From assembly GCF_028401385.1 (NCBI RefSeq), contig NZ_JAQOMR010000001.1:2792501-2856500 (forward strand): a stretch of DNA of 64,000 nucleotides, written 5' to 3'. A program made the position numbers and the translations under genes. Positions within the stretch are counted from its first letter, which is position 1; each line of letters starts with the position of its first letter. The notes under the pieces are model-generated. The model made no database searches. It was given only the letters and a program-made list of their open reading frames with translations, and was not told the DNA's origin. Of the stretch, positions 17,970 to 26,520 are shown piece after piece. The DNA comes from Marinicella algicola. Its GTDB lineage: Bacteria > Pseudomonadota > Gammaproteobacteria > Xanthomonadales > Marinicellaceae.

Positions 17970-19210
17970 TCAATTGCCTTCGGGTGTACAGAATAACCGT
18001 GGTCTTGGCCGCTCGAATGTCTTCTTTCCATTGCGCCAGCCGCAAAGCGTCGGCGCAATGGTCGCCACGGCTTCCGCCGGCGTTTCGGCATCGAAGATTA
18101 TGACGTTGGCGGGGCACCCGCCGCAATCGCGGCAGGCTCCCGCCCCAGCAGGCGCTCGGCCTGGCCGCTCATCATGCGGTAGACGGTTTGAAGCTCCTCC
18201 GCCGTGCCGAGCTGGGCGATGTTGGCGTAGAGGTTGGCCATCCGCATCAGGGAGGCATCGCCGAAGGGCGTGAACGGATTGAGGACGTTATTGGTCGAGA
18301 GCGTCGCAACGCCGCCTGCCGCAATAAGCCTATGGCCCGGCGTCACACCGCGCGGCACCAGATGCGTGAATTCCCGGCCGTTGAGATAGAGATCGGTCGC
18401 CGGAAGCACCGTCAGGGCGATGCCGTTTTCGGCAAGCTCGGCGAGCGCCGATGCAAATGCGTCCGGCTCAAGCGCGGACAGCTTGGTGACATGACCGATG
18501 GAAACGCGCCCCTGAAAGCCGCGCCTCCTCGTTTCGGCGATGATGGCGCCGAGATTGGAGCCCTCCGGCTTCAGGTCGAAATCGACATGGAAATCGACAT
18601 TGACGTCGAAGCGCTCGGCAAGATCGAAAATTCTGGCGACGTGAGTGGCCGGATCGTCATCAGTATAGGGGCAGCCGCCCACCTGATCGGCGCCATTTGC
18701 CAGCGCCTCGGCCAGCATCTCCTCGGTGCCCGGATCATTGGTCAGGCCCTCCTGCGCAAAAGCGCAGATGATGATCTCGATGGCATCGGCATAATCGCGC
18801 CGGATCGCCTTGATCGCCTCGAGCGAGCGGAAGCCCGCGCGGGGATCGATCTCGACAAAGGTACGCATCAGCGTGGTGCCGTGGCTGATCGCCTGTTCGA
18901 CCACCTTTGCGGCGCGGGCGTAGACATCCGCCTCGGTGAACGCCGCCTTGGCCCTTGCCGTCTCGCGCACAGCCTCCGCAAGCGTGCCCTCGCAAAGCGC
19001 GCAACGGCCGATGATCCCGGCCTTGTCGAGATGAATGTGGGTTTCCGTCAGCCCCGGCGTCGCAAGTCTCCCGCAAGCATCGAAGACCGGAGCATCGCAG
19101 GCGATGCCGCTTTTGACCGCCGCGATGCCGCCTCCGGCAAAGGCGATGTCGACCGGGGCATGACTATCGGCAAGGCGTGCATTTCGGATCAGAAAATCGA
19201 TATCGGCCAT
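17970..19210 (-). CDS. Cytosine-deaminase-like amidohydrolase with altered metal-site Asp (one frameshift)
   Basis: Amidohydrolase of about 413 residues related to CodA/AtzC. HxH is at residues 58/60 (TETHIHLD), with H208 (VDFHVDFD) and H240 (SIGHVTK). At the position of the metal-binding Asp of CodA (G-x-D-D/N) it reads STNNVLNPFTPFGD, so Asn replaces Asp (N307). The frame breaks near 18115; the corrected end reads APANVIIFDAETPAEAVAT and stops at 17970. The start at 19210 lies 4 bases after the stop of the sister amidohydrolase. The pair follow a questin-oxidase-like and a flavin monooxygenase-like gene. The function is either hydrolysis of a cyclic amide or amidine with an unusual metal centre, or a non-hydrolytic role. 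Confidence 0.82.
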
Positions 19211-19214
19211 TGCT

Positions 19215-20405
19215 CTAAACCAGACGTCCGGCTTCGGCGATCTTGCGCCCTGCCTTGAAGACAGCGCGATCGAAGGGCCGCTTGGCAAGCGTCTCGGCAA
19301 CACTGCCGCACCCGACCAGAATGAAGTCAGCGGGAGCACCAATGGAAAGCGGCTCCGGCCGACCCAACACCGCGCCTGAAGCGCGCGTGGCCAGATCGAA
19401 GGCGCGTTCGAGATCTTCATCGGCGCGGAAATCCTGCCGGTCGCAGATAATGCCGGCGCGCTCGATCAGATCGCCATTGCCGAAGGGCGACCAGGCATCG
19501 CGGATATTGTCGGAGCCGCAGAAGACTCGAACACCCGCCGCCTGAAGCGGCTTGACCGGCGGCATCGGCACCGGGCCCGGTCCATTTGTCATGATCGAGA
19601 CTTCGGCCCGCGCCAGAAGCTCCGCAGTTTTCCCGAAATCGGCACCATCCAGCGCGCCAAGGCAGAATGCATGGCTGACGGCAACCCGGCCCTGAAGCGA
19701 AAGCGCAATCGTACGTTCGGCAATCTGGCGCAGTTCGAAAGCGCCAAGCGGCCCGCCATCATGCAAGTGCAGGTCGACGCCAACATTGTGCCTCTCGGCA
19801 ACAGCAAAGACCGCATCAAGGTGGCCGTTGATATCATCATCGATGCCGGCCGGATCCAGCCCGCCGACAAGATCCGCGCCCTCGGCAACAGCCTTGTGCA
19901 GCAGTTCTGCCGTGCCGGGATCGCGCATGATGCCAGATTGCGGAAAGGCGACAATCTCGATATCGACGAGGTGGCCGTGGCTTTGTTTCAACGACAGAAC
20001 CTGCTCCAGGCCCTTGAGCCCGATCTCGGTATCGATGTCGACATGGCTTCTGACGGCGACCGTCCCCAGCACCGCGATCTTTTCGATCAGCGCGCCGCCG
20101 CGCGCCGTCACCGGAAGCGATACCGTGCGGCGCAGCTCGCGCTCCGCCGCGATCCGTTTGGCGACCGTTTCGCCGGGAATATGCGGAACAAATGGCAGGC
20201 CCATAAACGTCTTGTCGAGATGAATATGCCCGTCGACAAGGCCGGGGAGGATTATCCGTCCCGCGCCGTCAAGCCGTTCGGCGCTGTCGGAAATGGCAAG
20301 ACTTGCGGCAGAGCCGAGGCCCGCCACGCGGCCACCTTCAATCAGGAGCGTGACACTTTCGCCTGCGGCATTGCGGATGTTCTCGACAACGAGACTTTCA
20401 GACAA
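19215..20405 (-). CDS. Cytosine-deaminase-like amidohydrolase
   Basis: Intact 396-residue amidohydrolase of the CodA/AtzC group. HxH is at residues 60/62 (VDGHIHLDK), with H213/H215 (VDLHLHDGG), H245 (AVSHAFCLG) and D299 (CGSDNIRDAW); the usual metal and catalytic set is thus present. Members deaminate cytosine, isoguanine or N-alkyl ammelides. It starts 10 bases after the questin-oxidase-like gene and is followed 4 bases later by a diverged sister that has lost the Asp. The two could form a heteromer or act on successive ring nitrogens. Substrate unknown. Confidence 0.88.
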   Translation of the reverse strand: MSESLVVENIRNAAGESVTLLIEGGRVAGLGSAASLAISDSAERLDGAGRIILPGLVDGHIHLDKTFMGLPFVPHIPGETVAKRIAAERELRRTVSLPVTARGGALIEKIAVLGTVAVRSHVDIDTEIGLKGLEQVLSLKQSHGHLVDIEIVAFPQSGIMRDPGTAELLHKAVAEGADLVGGLDPAGIDDDINGHLDAVFAVAERHNVGVDLHLHDGGPLGAFELRQIAERTIALSLQGRVAVSHAFCLGALDGADFGKTAELLARAEVSIMTNGPGPVPMPPVKPLQAAGVRVFCGSDNIRDAWSPFGNGDLIERAGIICDRQDFRADEDLERAFDLATRASGAVLGRPEPLSIGAPADFILVGCGSVAETLAKRPFDRAVFKAGRKIAEAGRLV

Positions 20406-20415
20406 GCGGCTTTCC

Positions 20416-21445
20416 TCAATCGATCAGGCGGAGACGGCGGGCGGCGGCGACGCGATAGAGGCGATCCCCGCCCCAGGCTTTCTGCTCCTCGAAGGCCGAG
20501 AAGGTCAAGCTGACATCATGCTCGTCATAAGAGGCAATCGCCGCCGCCTTGATCTCCGGCCATTCCGGTGCGGCGCGCGCGCGCATGTCTTCAACGGCTT
20601 CCGCCGTCGGGAAGACAGGAAAGCCGATCTTCGGCACAAGGGCGGCGATCACCTGCCAGAAGGCGCGGTAGAACGGCTCGACCTTGTCCTCATCCACATG
20701 AGAGGTGACAAGGCGCATCCAGTGCATGCCGGTGACAGCGTGAAGGGCTGAAAAATCAAGCGTGAAGGCAAAGGCGACGAGCGAGACCTCGGTCATGCGC
20801 CGCGCCGTGCTGTCATCGAACCGCAAACGGTCGATTACCGGCGCAAACCCCGGCAGCGCGCCGACAGCACGGATATTGTGCCAGAGCAGATCGGTCTCGG
20901 GTTGATAGTCCCGGATGCCCTCGATCTCGGCAATGCCTGCCAGCACCTCTGCCGGATCATCCGTATCGGCACCAAACCGACCGGGACCGGGCAGCGGCAG
21001 ATAGGTCGCCGCCCAGTAGCCAAGCGCGTGGCCAACCTCGCGGGCGTCATTCTTCAAGACGCCATAGGCAAGACGCATCAGCGGATGGGTAGCGCTTCCG
21101 GCAATCCCCTGCGTCATCGCCGGCAGATAGGTGCGGATCGCCCGGTCGATGCCGAGCCGCTGCACCTCGCCGACAAAAAGCCGCGATAGTCGGCTTCTCG
21201 CGAGCGCTCTCCGAGGGCATCCTGCCAGTTCTCCGGATCGACCGGCGCGACCGGCTCCGGGATTGGCGGCACGGCATGGGCATCGCGATAGGTCTCGTAC
21301 CACTCGTCAAGCCGTTGCGGGGTCGCCCCGAGGCGATCGAGCGCAATCAGCACCATCGGCACGTGATTGGCGAGCAGATAGGAAATTCAAAACTGCGCGT
21401 CTGGGCCCTGGCCAGAACGGCGTCGAGTGTCAGCGGTGTGGTCAT
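20416..21445 (-). CDS. Questin oxidase family protein (DUF4243; two frameshifts)
   Basis: About 343 residues, assembled from three frames. The start is MTTPLTLDAVLARAQ; near 21390 the frame changes to the hallmark LLANHVPMVLIALDRLGA; near 21185 it changes again to GEVQRLGIDRAIRTYLPAM. Conserved His-rich helices include THPLMRLAYG, REVGHALGYWA and LDFSALHAVTGMHWMRL. The family is named after a fungal questin oxidase that performs a Baeyer-Villiger-type ring opening without an obvious flavin or metal site; bacterial members are essentially uncharacterised. It lies 17 bases downstream of a flavin monooxygenase-like gene and 10 bases upstream of an amidohydrolase, suggesting oxidation followed by hydrolysis of a ring. 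Confidence 0.75.
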
Positions 21446-21462
21446 ATTGTCCTCCCCGGCCC

Positions 21463-22917
21463 TCAGGCCGAGATCTTGTCGCGCGGATTGAAATGCTGTT
21501 CACGATAGTTCGCAAGCTCTTCCTGAAAATGCGCGGCGTCCTCCATGAAGAAAGCCCGCGTCATGCCGTCGGCGATGCGGGCAATCCCGTATTTCACCCC
21601 GGTAATGCCGTTGCTGACCGGCCCGACGCTCGGCACGGCGCCGCCATTGAACATGTGGATGCGCGAGACCCAGCGATCCTGCACCGCGTCCATCGGCGTC
21701 AATTCAAATGTGCGCCCGAGATAGGGCGCCTGCAAGACCGTTTGGCAATCCTCACCTTCGGGCGGGGTGTAACGGTCCCGCCAATGGGCAAATCGCCCCT
21801 CAAGGCTTGCAAGTTCCGGCCGCATCGAAAAATCGACGCCGTAACCGGTTCCAAGCAGGATATGATCTGCGTGGATTGTGCCGTTTTTGGTCTCCGCGCG
21901 GATGCGACCGTCCTCAATGGCGAGCGATGTGACCCCGCTGCCAAACTCCATGACAAAATTGGCATAGGATGTGGCGCGGTCATACTGATCCTGCGTCGGT
22001 GGCACTTTCAGGTCATAATAGTGCCGCGAGAAACGCCATTTTTCATCATCGGCCAATTCTGCGAAAGTGCCGAGATACCCCGGAAAATTGGTCCAGGCCA
22101 GCGCTTCGGTGCAGGCCAGTTCTTTGGCGCGGGCCACCATGGTGACACGGCGCGCGCCTACCTCCAGCGCGGTTACCGCCCAGTCGAAACTGGATGTGGC
22201 CGAGCCCAGCACGATGACATCCTTGCCCTTCAGATGGCTGTCATCAGCCACTTCGGCGCTGTGGGTCCAGAATGCCTTGGGCAGCGCGCGGACATTGTCC
22301 GGCACGTAGGGTCCACCGCAACCATCCATGCCGTTCGCCATGATCAACCGGCGGCAGGTGATTTCGCGGGGCAGAGCTGCGGCGCCGGAGATCGTCAGCC
22401 GGACGCCGCTCTCTGCCTCGGCAACAGCCTGCAGTCGCGTCTCGTTATGGACCGTGACACCGCTCGCCTTGCGGAACCAGAGCATGTATCGCATCCAGTC
22501 CTCGCGACCGATTTTCTCCAGTCCTGCAAAGCTCTCCGCGCCATAGACCGTTTCATACCAGGCGCGCGGGCTGAGGCTCGGAATGCCGAAATCGGGACCG
22601 GCCAGCGTTTTCGGCGAACGCAACGTCTTCATGCGCGCCGATGTGATCCACGGGCCCTCGCACCCAGCCTCGGCCTGATCGATCACGAGGACACCCTCGA
22701 TCCCGCGGCGTCTGAGCGCAAAGGCGGCGGATAGCCCATTCAGCCCACCGCCAACAATCACGACATTATAATGCGCCTTATCCTCCGGCTTTTTCAGCCA
22801 CACCGGCGCTTCGGCCTCGATACACGCCATTTCCCAAGCCGCACGCGTGGCAAGCTGTTCGAGTCGATGCTCAAAACCGCCGGAAATCGACGGCTGATGG
22901 TCGGTGAGGCGCTGCAT
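21463..22917 (-). CDS. Flavin-dependent monooxygenase-like FAD/NAD(P)-binding oxidoreductase
   Basis: Intact 484-residue flavoprotein. The first nucleotide-binding motif is VVIVGGGLNGLSAAFAL (about residues 52-68), and a second Rossmann segment, VIVLGSATSSFDWAVTALEVG, lies in the middle. This gives the two-dinucleotide arrangement of class B flavin monooxygenases, with ILLGTGYGVDF as the ATG-like motif before the C-terminus. Such enzymes hydroxylate N or S atoms or insert oxygen into ketones. It is the first gene of the minus-strand operon with the questin-oxidase-like and two amidohydrolase genes, and is divergent from a sugar ABC operon. No signal peptide; cytoplasmic. Confidence 0.88.
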   Translation of the reverse strand: MQRLTDHQPSISGGFEHRLEQLATRAAWEMACIEAEAPVWLKKPEDKAHYNVVIVGGGLNGLSAAFALRRRGIEGVLVIDQAEAGCEGPWITSARMKTLRSPKTLAGPDFGIPSLSPRAWYETVYGAESFAGLEKIGREDWMRYMLWFRKASGVTVHNETRLQAVAEAESGVRLTISGAAALPREITCRRLIMANGMDGCGGPYVPDNVRALPKAFWTHSAEVADDSHLKGKDVIVLGSATSSFDWAVTALEVGARRVTMVARAKELACTEALAWTNFPGYLGTFAELADDEKWRFSRHYYDLKVPPTQDQYDRATSYANFVMEFGSGVTSLAIEDGRIRAETKNGTIHADHILLGTGYGVDFSMRPELASLEGRFAHWRDRYTPPEGEDCQTVLQAPYLGRTFELTPMDAVQDRWVSRIHMFNGGAVPSVGPVSNGITGVKYGIARIADGMTRAFFMEDAAHFQEELANYREQHFNPRDKISA

Positions 22918-23038
22918 TTTGGTCCCCGATCAGGCATTTGCTCAAAATTCATGCACAAGCGGCGAATTTTGTCTGAATTTTGGGCGATTATGTTCTATTT
23001 TGTGATTTTTTACTTGAATTGTTTTTTGTCAAGTGCGC

Positions 23039-23066
23039 TTGAGTGCGTTTTTGTTTGATGTATAGT
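23039..23066 (+). promoter_or_regulatory. Sigma-70-type promoter for the sugar ABC operon
   Basis: TTGAGT (23039-23044) and TATAGT (23061-23066) are separated by 16 bases inside the AT-rich 206-bp divergent region, about 58 bases upstream of the binding-protein start at 23124. The hexamers match 4 and 5 of 6 consensus bases. The rest of the intergenic region is poly-T/A rich without a clear operator. Confidence 0.5.
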
Positions 23067-23123
23067 GCTTATCGATCATGACATTCACGAGAACAACAGA
23101 TGCATGATATAAAGGGGAACAAC

Positions 23124-24403
23124 ATGAAAAACGCAAATGCCGCAAAATATGCGACAGCCGGACTACTGGCCTGCCTGCTGGGCTCAACGGCCCTTGCGCA
23201 GGACAAGCCTTTTCCGGCATCACGCTTACCATCGCCTCACAGAACGACCAGTTCGCGCCTGTGATCGCCGAGCTGGCGCCGAAATTCGAGGCGGAAACAG
23301 GCGCTACCGTCAAGGTCGACATTCTCGACTACGGCTCGCTTCTGACCAAAACCACCGCCGATTATATCGGCGACACCGAAGGTTATGACATCGTCACCAT
23401 GGACATCGTCTGGGCCGGTGAATACGCCGAAAACGGCTATTCGGTCGAGCTTTCAGAGCTGATCGAACGCGATGCCGACGAAATCGACGTCGATGACATC
23501 TACCCCAATCTGATGATGGGCCTCGGCAATTATGAAGGTCAGCAGGTCGCCTTCCCGTTTGCCGGATACGCCAATGTTCTGGCCTATAACAAAACCCGCC
23601 TTGACCAGGCCGGCCTTGCAGCGCCAACGACGATGGAAGAGTTCGTCACTGCCGCCGAAACGCTGACCAAGCCTGACGACGGACTCTACGGCTTCGTCGC
23701 CAACGGCCAGAAGGGCCCGGCCAGCGCTCAGGACTGGATGCAGTATAACAGCGAAATGGGCGGCGCGATCATGGGCGACGACGGCATGCCGACGCTCAAT
23801 TCCGACGCCAATGTCGGAAGCCTGAAGGTTTATCGCGACCTGTTCCGCAATTCGGCCCCTCCCGGCGCTGCCGGCTATGATTGGGGCGGCCGCGAGGAAA
23901 GCTTCCGCCAGGGTGTTGCGGCCATGATGCAGACCTGGTCGGTCGGCGCGCCCGGCTATTACAATCCGGAAATCTCGAAGGTTGTCGATGATGTCGCCAT
24001 CACTACCGCGCCGCATTCCGGTGACATGGCGCCGAGCTACGGCATTGGCGGCTGGGGCATGGCGATCAATGCCGATGTCTCGCCGGAACAACAGGAAGCC
24101 GCCTGGGCTTTCATCAAATGGCTGAACAGCCCTGAAATCCACAAGGAATTCAATTTGATGGGTGCCGGCAGCTTCCTCCGCAAGAGCGAGATGACCGATC
24201 CGGACCTGCTGGAAAAATTCCCGTTCCTGCCGGTGCTTGCCGAAACCTTCGAGAACGGCAATTATGATTACCGTCCGCGCATTCCGGAATATCCGCAGAT
24301 CCAGGACTTCCTGGGCACAGCGGTCAATTCAGTGCTGGTCGGCGATGCCGATCCGAAGGAAGCGCTGGATACCGCGCAGGCACAGGCCGAAGAGCTGTTC
24401 TGA
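23124..24403 (+). CDS. Sugar ABC transporter substrate-binding protein (one frameshift)
   Basis: Family 1 extracellular solute-binding protein of about 426 residues. The start at 23124 gives a signal peptide (AGLLACLLGSTALAQDK). The frame breaks near 23210, directly after the leader, then the mature protein reads ITLTIASQNDQFAPVIAEL and continues intact. GYDIVTMDIVWAGEYAENGY, FPFAGYANVLAYNK and GGWGMAIN are typical of sugar and polyol binders. First gene of the operon with two permeases; a conserved stem-loop follows its stop. The ATPase is on the opposite strand at 26521. Substrate probably a sugar or polyol, in line with the FGGY kinase, SDR and DeoR regulator nearby. Confidence 0.87.
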
Positions 24404-24421
24404 GAACTGCGCTGAACTCTG

Positions 24422-24452
24422 CGGACCGCGCGTTTTGATGCCGTGCGGTCCG
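24422..24452 (+). promoter_or_regulatory. Intercistronic stem-loop after the binding-protein gene
   Basis: CGGACCGC (24422-24429) pairs with GCGGTCCG (24445-24452) with further partial pairing inside, between the binding-protein stop and the permease start. It has no T-run, so it fits an mRNA-stabilising or partial-attenuation hairpin that keeps binding-protein expression above that of the permeases. Confidence 0.55.
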
Positions 24453-24460
24453 GCTGTTGC

Positions 24461-25432
24461 ATGTCACTTGAAATCGAGGATACGCGCGTGAGTGCGATCG
24501 CAGATCATCTGCCCTCCGGGCTGATCGAGCCCAAGGGAATGGCTTTTGCCACAAAGCGAAAGGTGTTTCTGGTGGCCATGGCCGTGCCGGTCGTCGCCTA
24601 TGTGCTGGTTGTCGGCATCTGGCCACTAACGCAGGGCATCTGGTACAGCCTTTACGACTACAATCTGATCCGCCCGCAGCGGACCAAATTCGCCGGCATC
24701 GACAATTACATCGAGATCATCACCGATCCGGTCAGCCGACAGGCGCTGATCAACACCGCTATCTTCACGTTCGGCGCGGTGTTTTTCGAACTGCTGATCG
24801 GCTTTGCACTGGCCTTAGCGCTCTGGCGCGATGACCGGTTCAACCGGCTTGCTCTGGCACTGATCCTGATCCCCGTCACCATCACGCCGCTGGTTGTCGG
24901 CCTGATCTTCAAGGGGCTGCTGGCCGCCGATTATGGCATGATCGGCTATTTCCTCGCCCAATGGGGGCTGACCGATCCGCGTGGCCTGCTGGCCGACCAG
25001 CACGCCGCCCTTGCCACACTGATCTTCATCGACGTCTGGGAGTGGACGCCGCTGGTGGCGCTGATCCTGCTGGCGGGACTGAAGGCGCTTCCGTCCGACA
25101 TCCTCGAAGCCGCCTCCGTTGATGGCGCAACGGGCCTGCAGAAACTGAGGATCATCGTGATCCCGCTGATGCTGCCCGCCGTTCTGCTGGCGCTGATCCT
25201 GCGCACCGTCGACGCCTTCCGGGTGTTCGATACGGTTTATGTGGCAACCGGCGGCGGGCCGGGCAACGCCACCAACACGCTGATGCTGCATGCGGTCAAA
25301 CAGGGGCTTGAATTCTTCAATATCGGCCGCGCCTCGGCAATTGCAAACCTCACCCTGCTGATCATTGCCCTGATTGCTGCGGGCTTCGCGCTGATGATCC
25401 GCCATGCCGACAGGAAGGCCAACGGAAAATGA
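24461..25432 (+). CDS. Sugar ABC transporter permease (MalF/UgpA type)
   Basis: Intact permease of about 323 residues with six membrane helices. The start is taken at ATG 24461 (MSLEIEDTRV); an in-frame ATG at 24443 falls inside the stem-loop and is less likely. The EAA loop is visible (LEAASVDGATGLQKLRIIVIPLM), and the C-terminal region has YVATGGGPGNATNTLMLHAVKQG, typical of the first permease of sugar importers. Its stop overlaps the next start (ATGA at 25429-25432). Works with 25429-26247 and the ATPase at 26521-27690. Confidence 0.9.
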   Translation: MSLEIEDTRVSAIADHLPSGLIEPKGMAFATKRKVFLVAMAVPVVAYVLVVGIWPLTQGIWYSLYDYNLIRPQRTKFAGIDNYIEIITDPVSRQALINTAIFTFGAVFFELLIGFALALALWRDDRFNRLALALILIPVTITPLVVGLIFKGLLAADYGMIGYFLAQWGLTDPRGLLADQHAALATLIFIDVWEWTPLVALILLAGLKALPSDILEAASVDGATGLQKLRIIVIPLMLPAVLLALILRTVDAFRVFDTVYVATGGGPGNATNTLMLHAVKQGLEFFNIGRASAIANLTLLIIALIAAGFALMIRHADRKANGK

Positions 25433-26247
25433 GTGCAAGTTACTGGTTTCAGACTGGCCGCCGCGCCTTTCTTCTCATCATGCTGGTGTTTTTCCTGGCG
25501 CCGTTCCTGTGGCTGGCAACCACCGCCTACAAGCCGTCAAGTGCAATCTTCTCGATTCCGCCAACATTCGCCTTCTCGCCCACGCTTGACCAGTTCCGCA
25601 CAATCTTCCGGTTGTTCGATGTCTGGAGCCTGCTGCGCTCCAGCGTTCTGATTGCCACCGGCTCGGTCATCCTGTCGCTGGCGCTCGGCGTTCCGGCAGG
25701 CTATGCGCTGGCACGCTCGAAAAGCCGCTATGCCATGGGCATTGCCTATTTCCTGATGGCGATCCGGATGATCCCCTCGGTTGCAGCGCTCATTCCGTTT
25801 TATCTGATGATGCGCGATATCGGGCTTCTGGGAAGCTGGATGTCTGTCGTGCTGATCAACTCAATGCTGAACTCGGCCTTCGTAACCTGGTTGATGTTTT
25901 CTTACTTTCGCGGTCTGCCGCCGGAGCTCGAAGAAGCAGCGCTCACCGATGGCTGCACGCAGTTCGGCGCCTTCTTCAAGGTCGCGCTGCCCGCCGTGAT
26001 GGCCGGGATCGTCGCCTGTGTGTTGTTCTGCCTGATGTTTTCCTGGAACGATTTCCTCTACCCGATGTTTCTGACCCGGCTGGACTCGAAACCACTCTCC
26101 GTGGCGCTTCTGTCGGCCTATGGCACAAAGGACATCACCTGGGGCACACTGGGCGCGCTGGCGCACTTCTCAACCATCCCGATCGTGGTCGTGATCCTGT
26201 TTTTGAACCGCTATTTTGTGCAAGGGCTGACCAAGGGTATTCATTGA
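25429..26247 (+). CDS. Sugar ABC transporter permease (MalG/UgpE type)
   Basis: Intact 272-residue permease with six membrane helices, the first within RRAFLLIMLVFFLAPFLWLA. The EAA loop reads LEEAALTDGCTQFGAFFKVALP. The C-terminus, FLNRYFVQGLTKGIH, has the usual GLT-GA/I ending of MalG-type permeases. Translationally coupled to the upstream permease by an ATGA overlap. Last plus-strand gene of the operon; a palindromic repeat pair lies between it and the convergent ATPase gene. Confidence 0.92.
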   Translation: MSASYWFQTGRRAFLLIMLVFFLAPFLWLATTAYKPSSAIFSIPPTFAFSPTLDQFRTIFRLFDVWSLLRSSVLIATGSVILSLALGVPAGYALARSKSRYAMGIAYFLMAIRMIPSVAALIPFYLMMRDIGLLGSWMSVVLINSMLNSAFVTWLMFSYFRGLPPELEEAALTDGCTQFGAFFKVALPAVMAGIVACVLFCLMFSWNDFLYPMFLTRLDSKPLSVALLSAYGTKDITWGTLGALAHFSTIPIVVVILFLNRYFVQGLTKGIH

Positions 26248-26320
26248 ACCACCCTTTTGCAGGCTGGCCGACGTGCGAAAGGCGGCAGGCCAGTTTGCTG
26301 ACAGAGCCGGCCCCTCACTT

Positions 26321-26473
26321 TCGTCACCCTCGGGCTTGTCCCGAGGGTCTAACCATGTTTGGTTGCGACAGGCGAGTTGGGATAGATATTCAGGTAAAAC
26401 AAACCTTTGTAAGAAACCAGCACCGCTCGTTTGGTGGCGTGATTGGATCCTCGGGTCAAGCCCGAGGATGACG
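26321..26473. repeat. Paired palindromic intergenic repeat between convergent genes
   Basis: Two copies of a GC-rich palindrome (CCTCGGGCTTGTCCCGAGG at 26328-26346 and CCTCGGGTCAAGCCCGAGG at 26449-26467) lie in inverted orientation about 100 bases apart, with matching flanks (CGTCACC.../...GGATGACG). Each can form a hairpin and the two can pair with each other. The sequence resembles the small palindromic repeats common between genes in Hyphomicrobiales. It fills most of the 273-base convergent gap and may serve as a bidirectional terminator. Confidence 0.7.
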
Positions 26474-26520
26474 CCCGTAAAAGGATAGGTTTGCAAACAG
26501 CCTGAGGCCTTCCGCCCCGC

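Noticed and set aside
26321..26473. CRISPR array or insertion-sequence ends
   Set aside because: Only two copies in inverted orientation, no spacer periodicity, no cas gene, no transposase and no target-site duplication.
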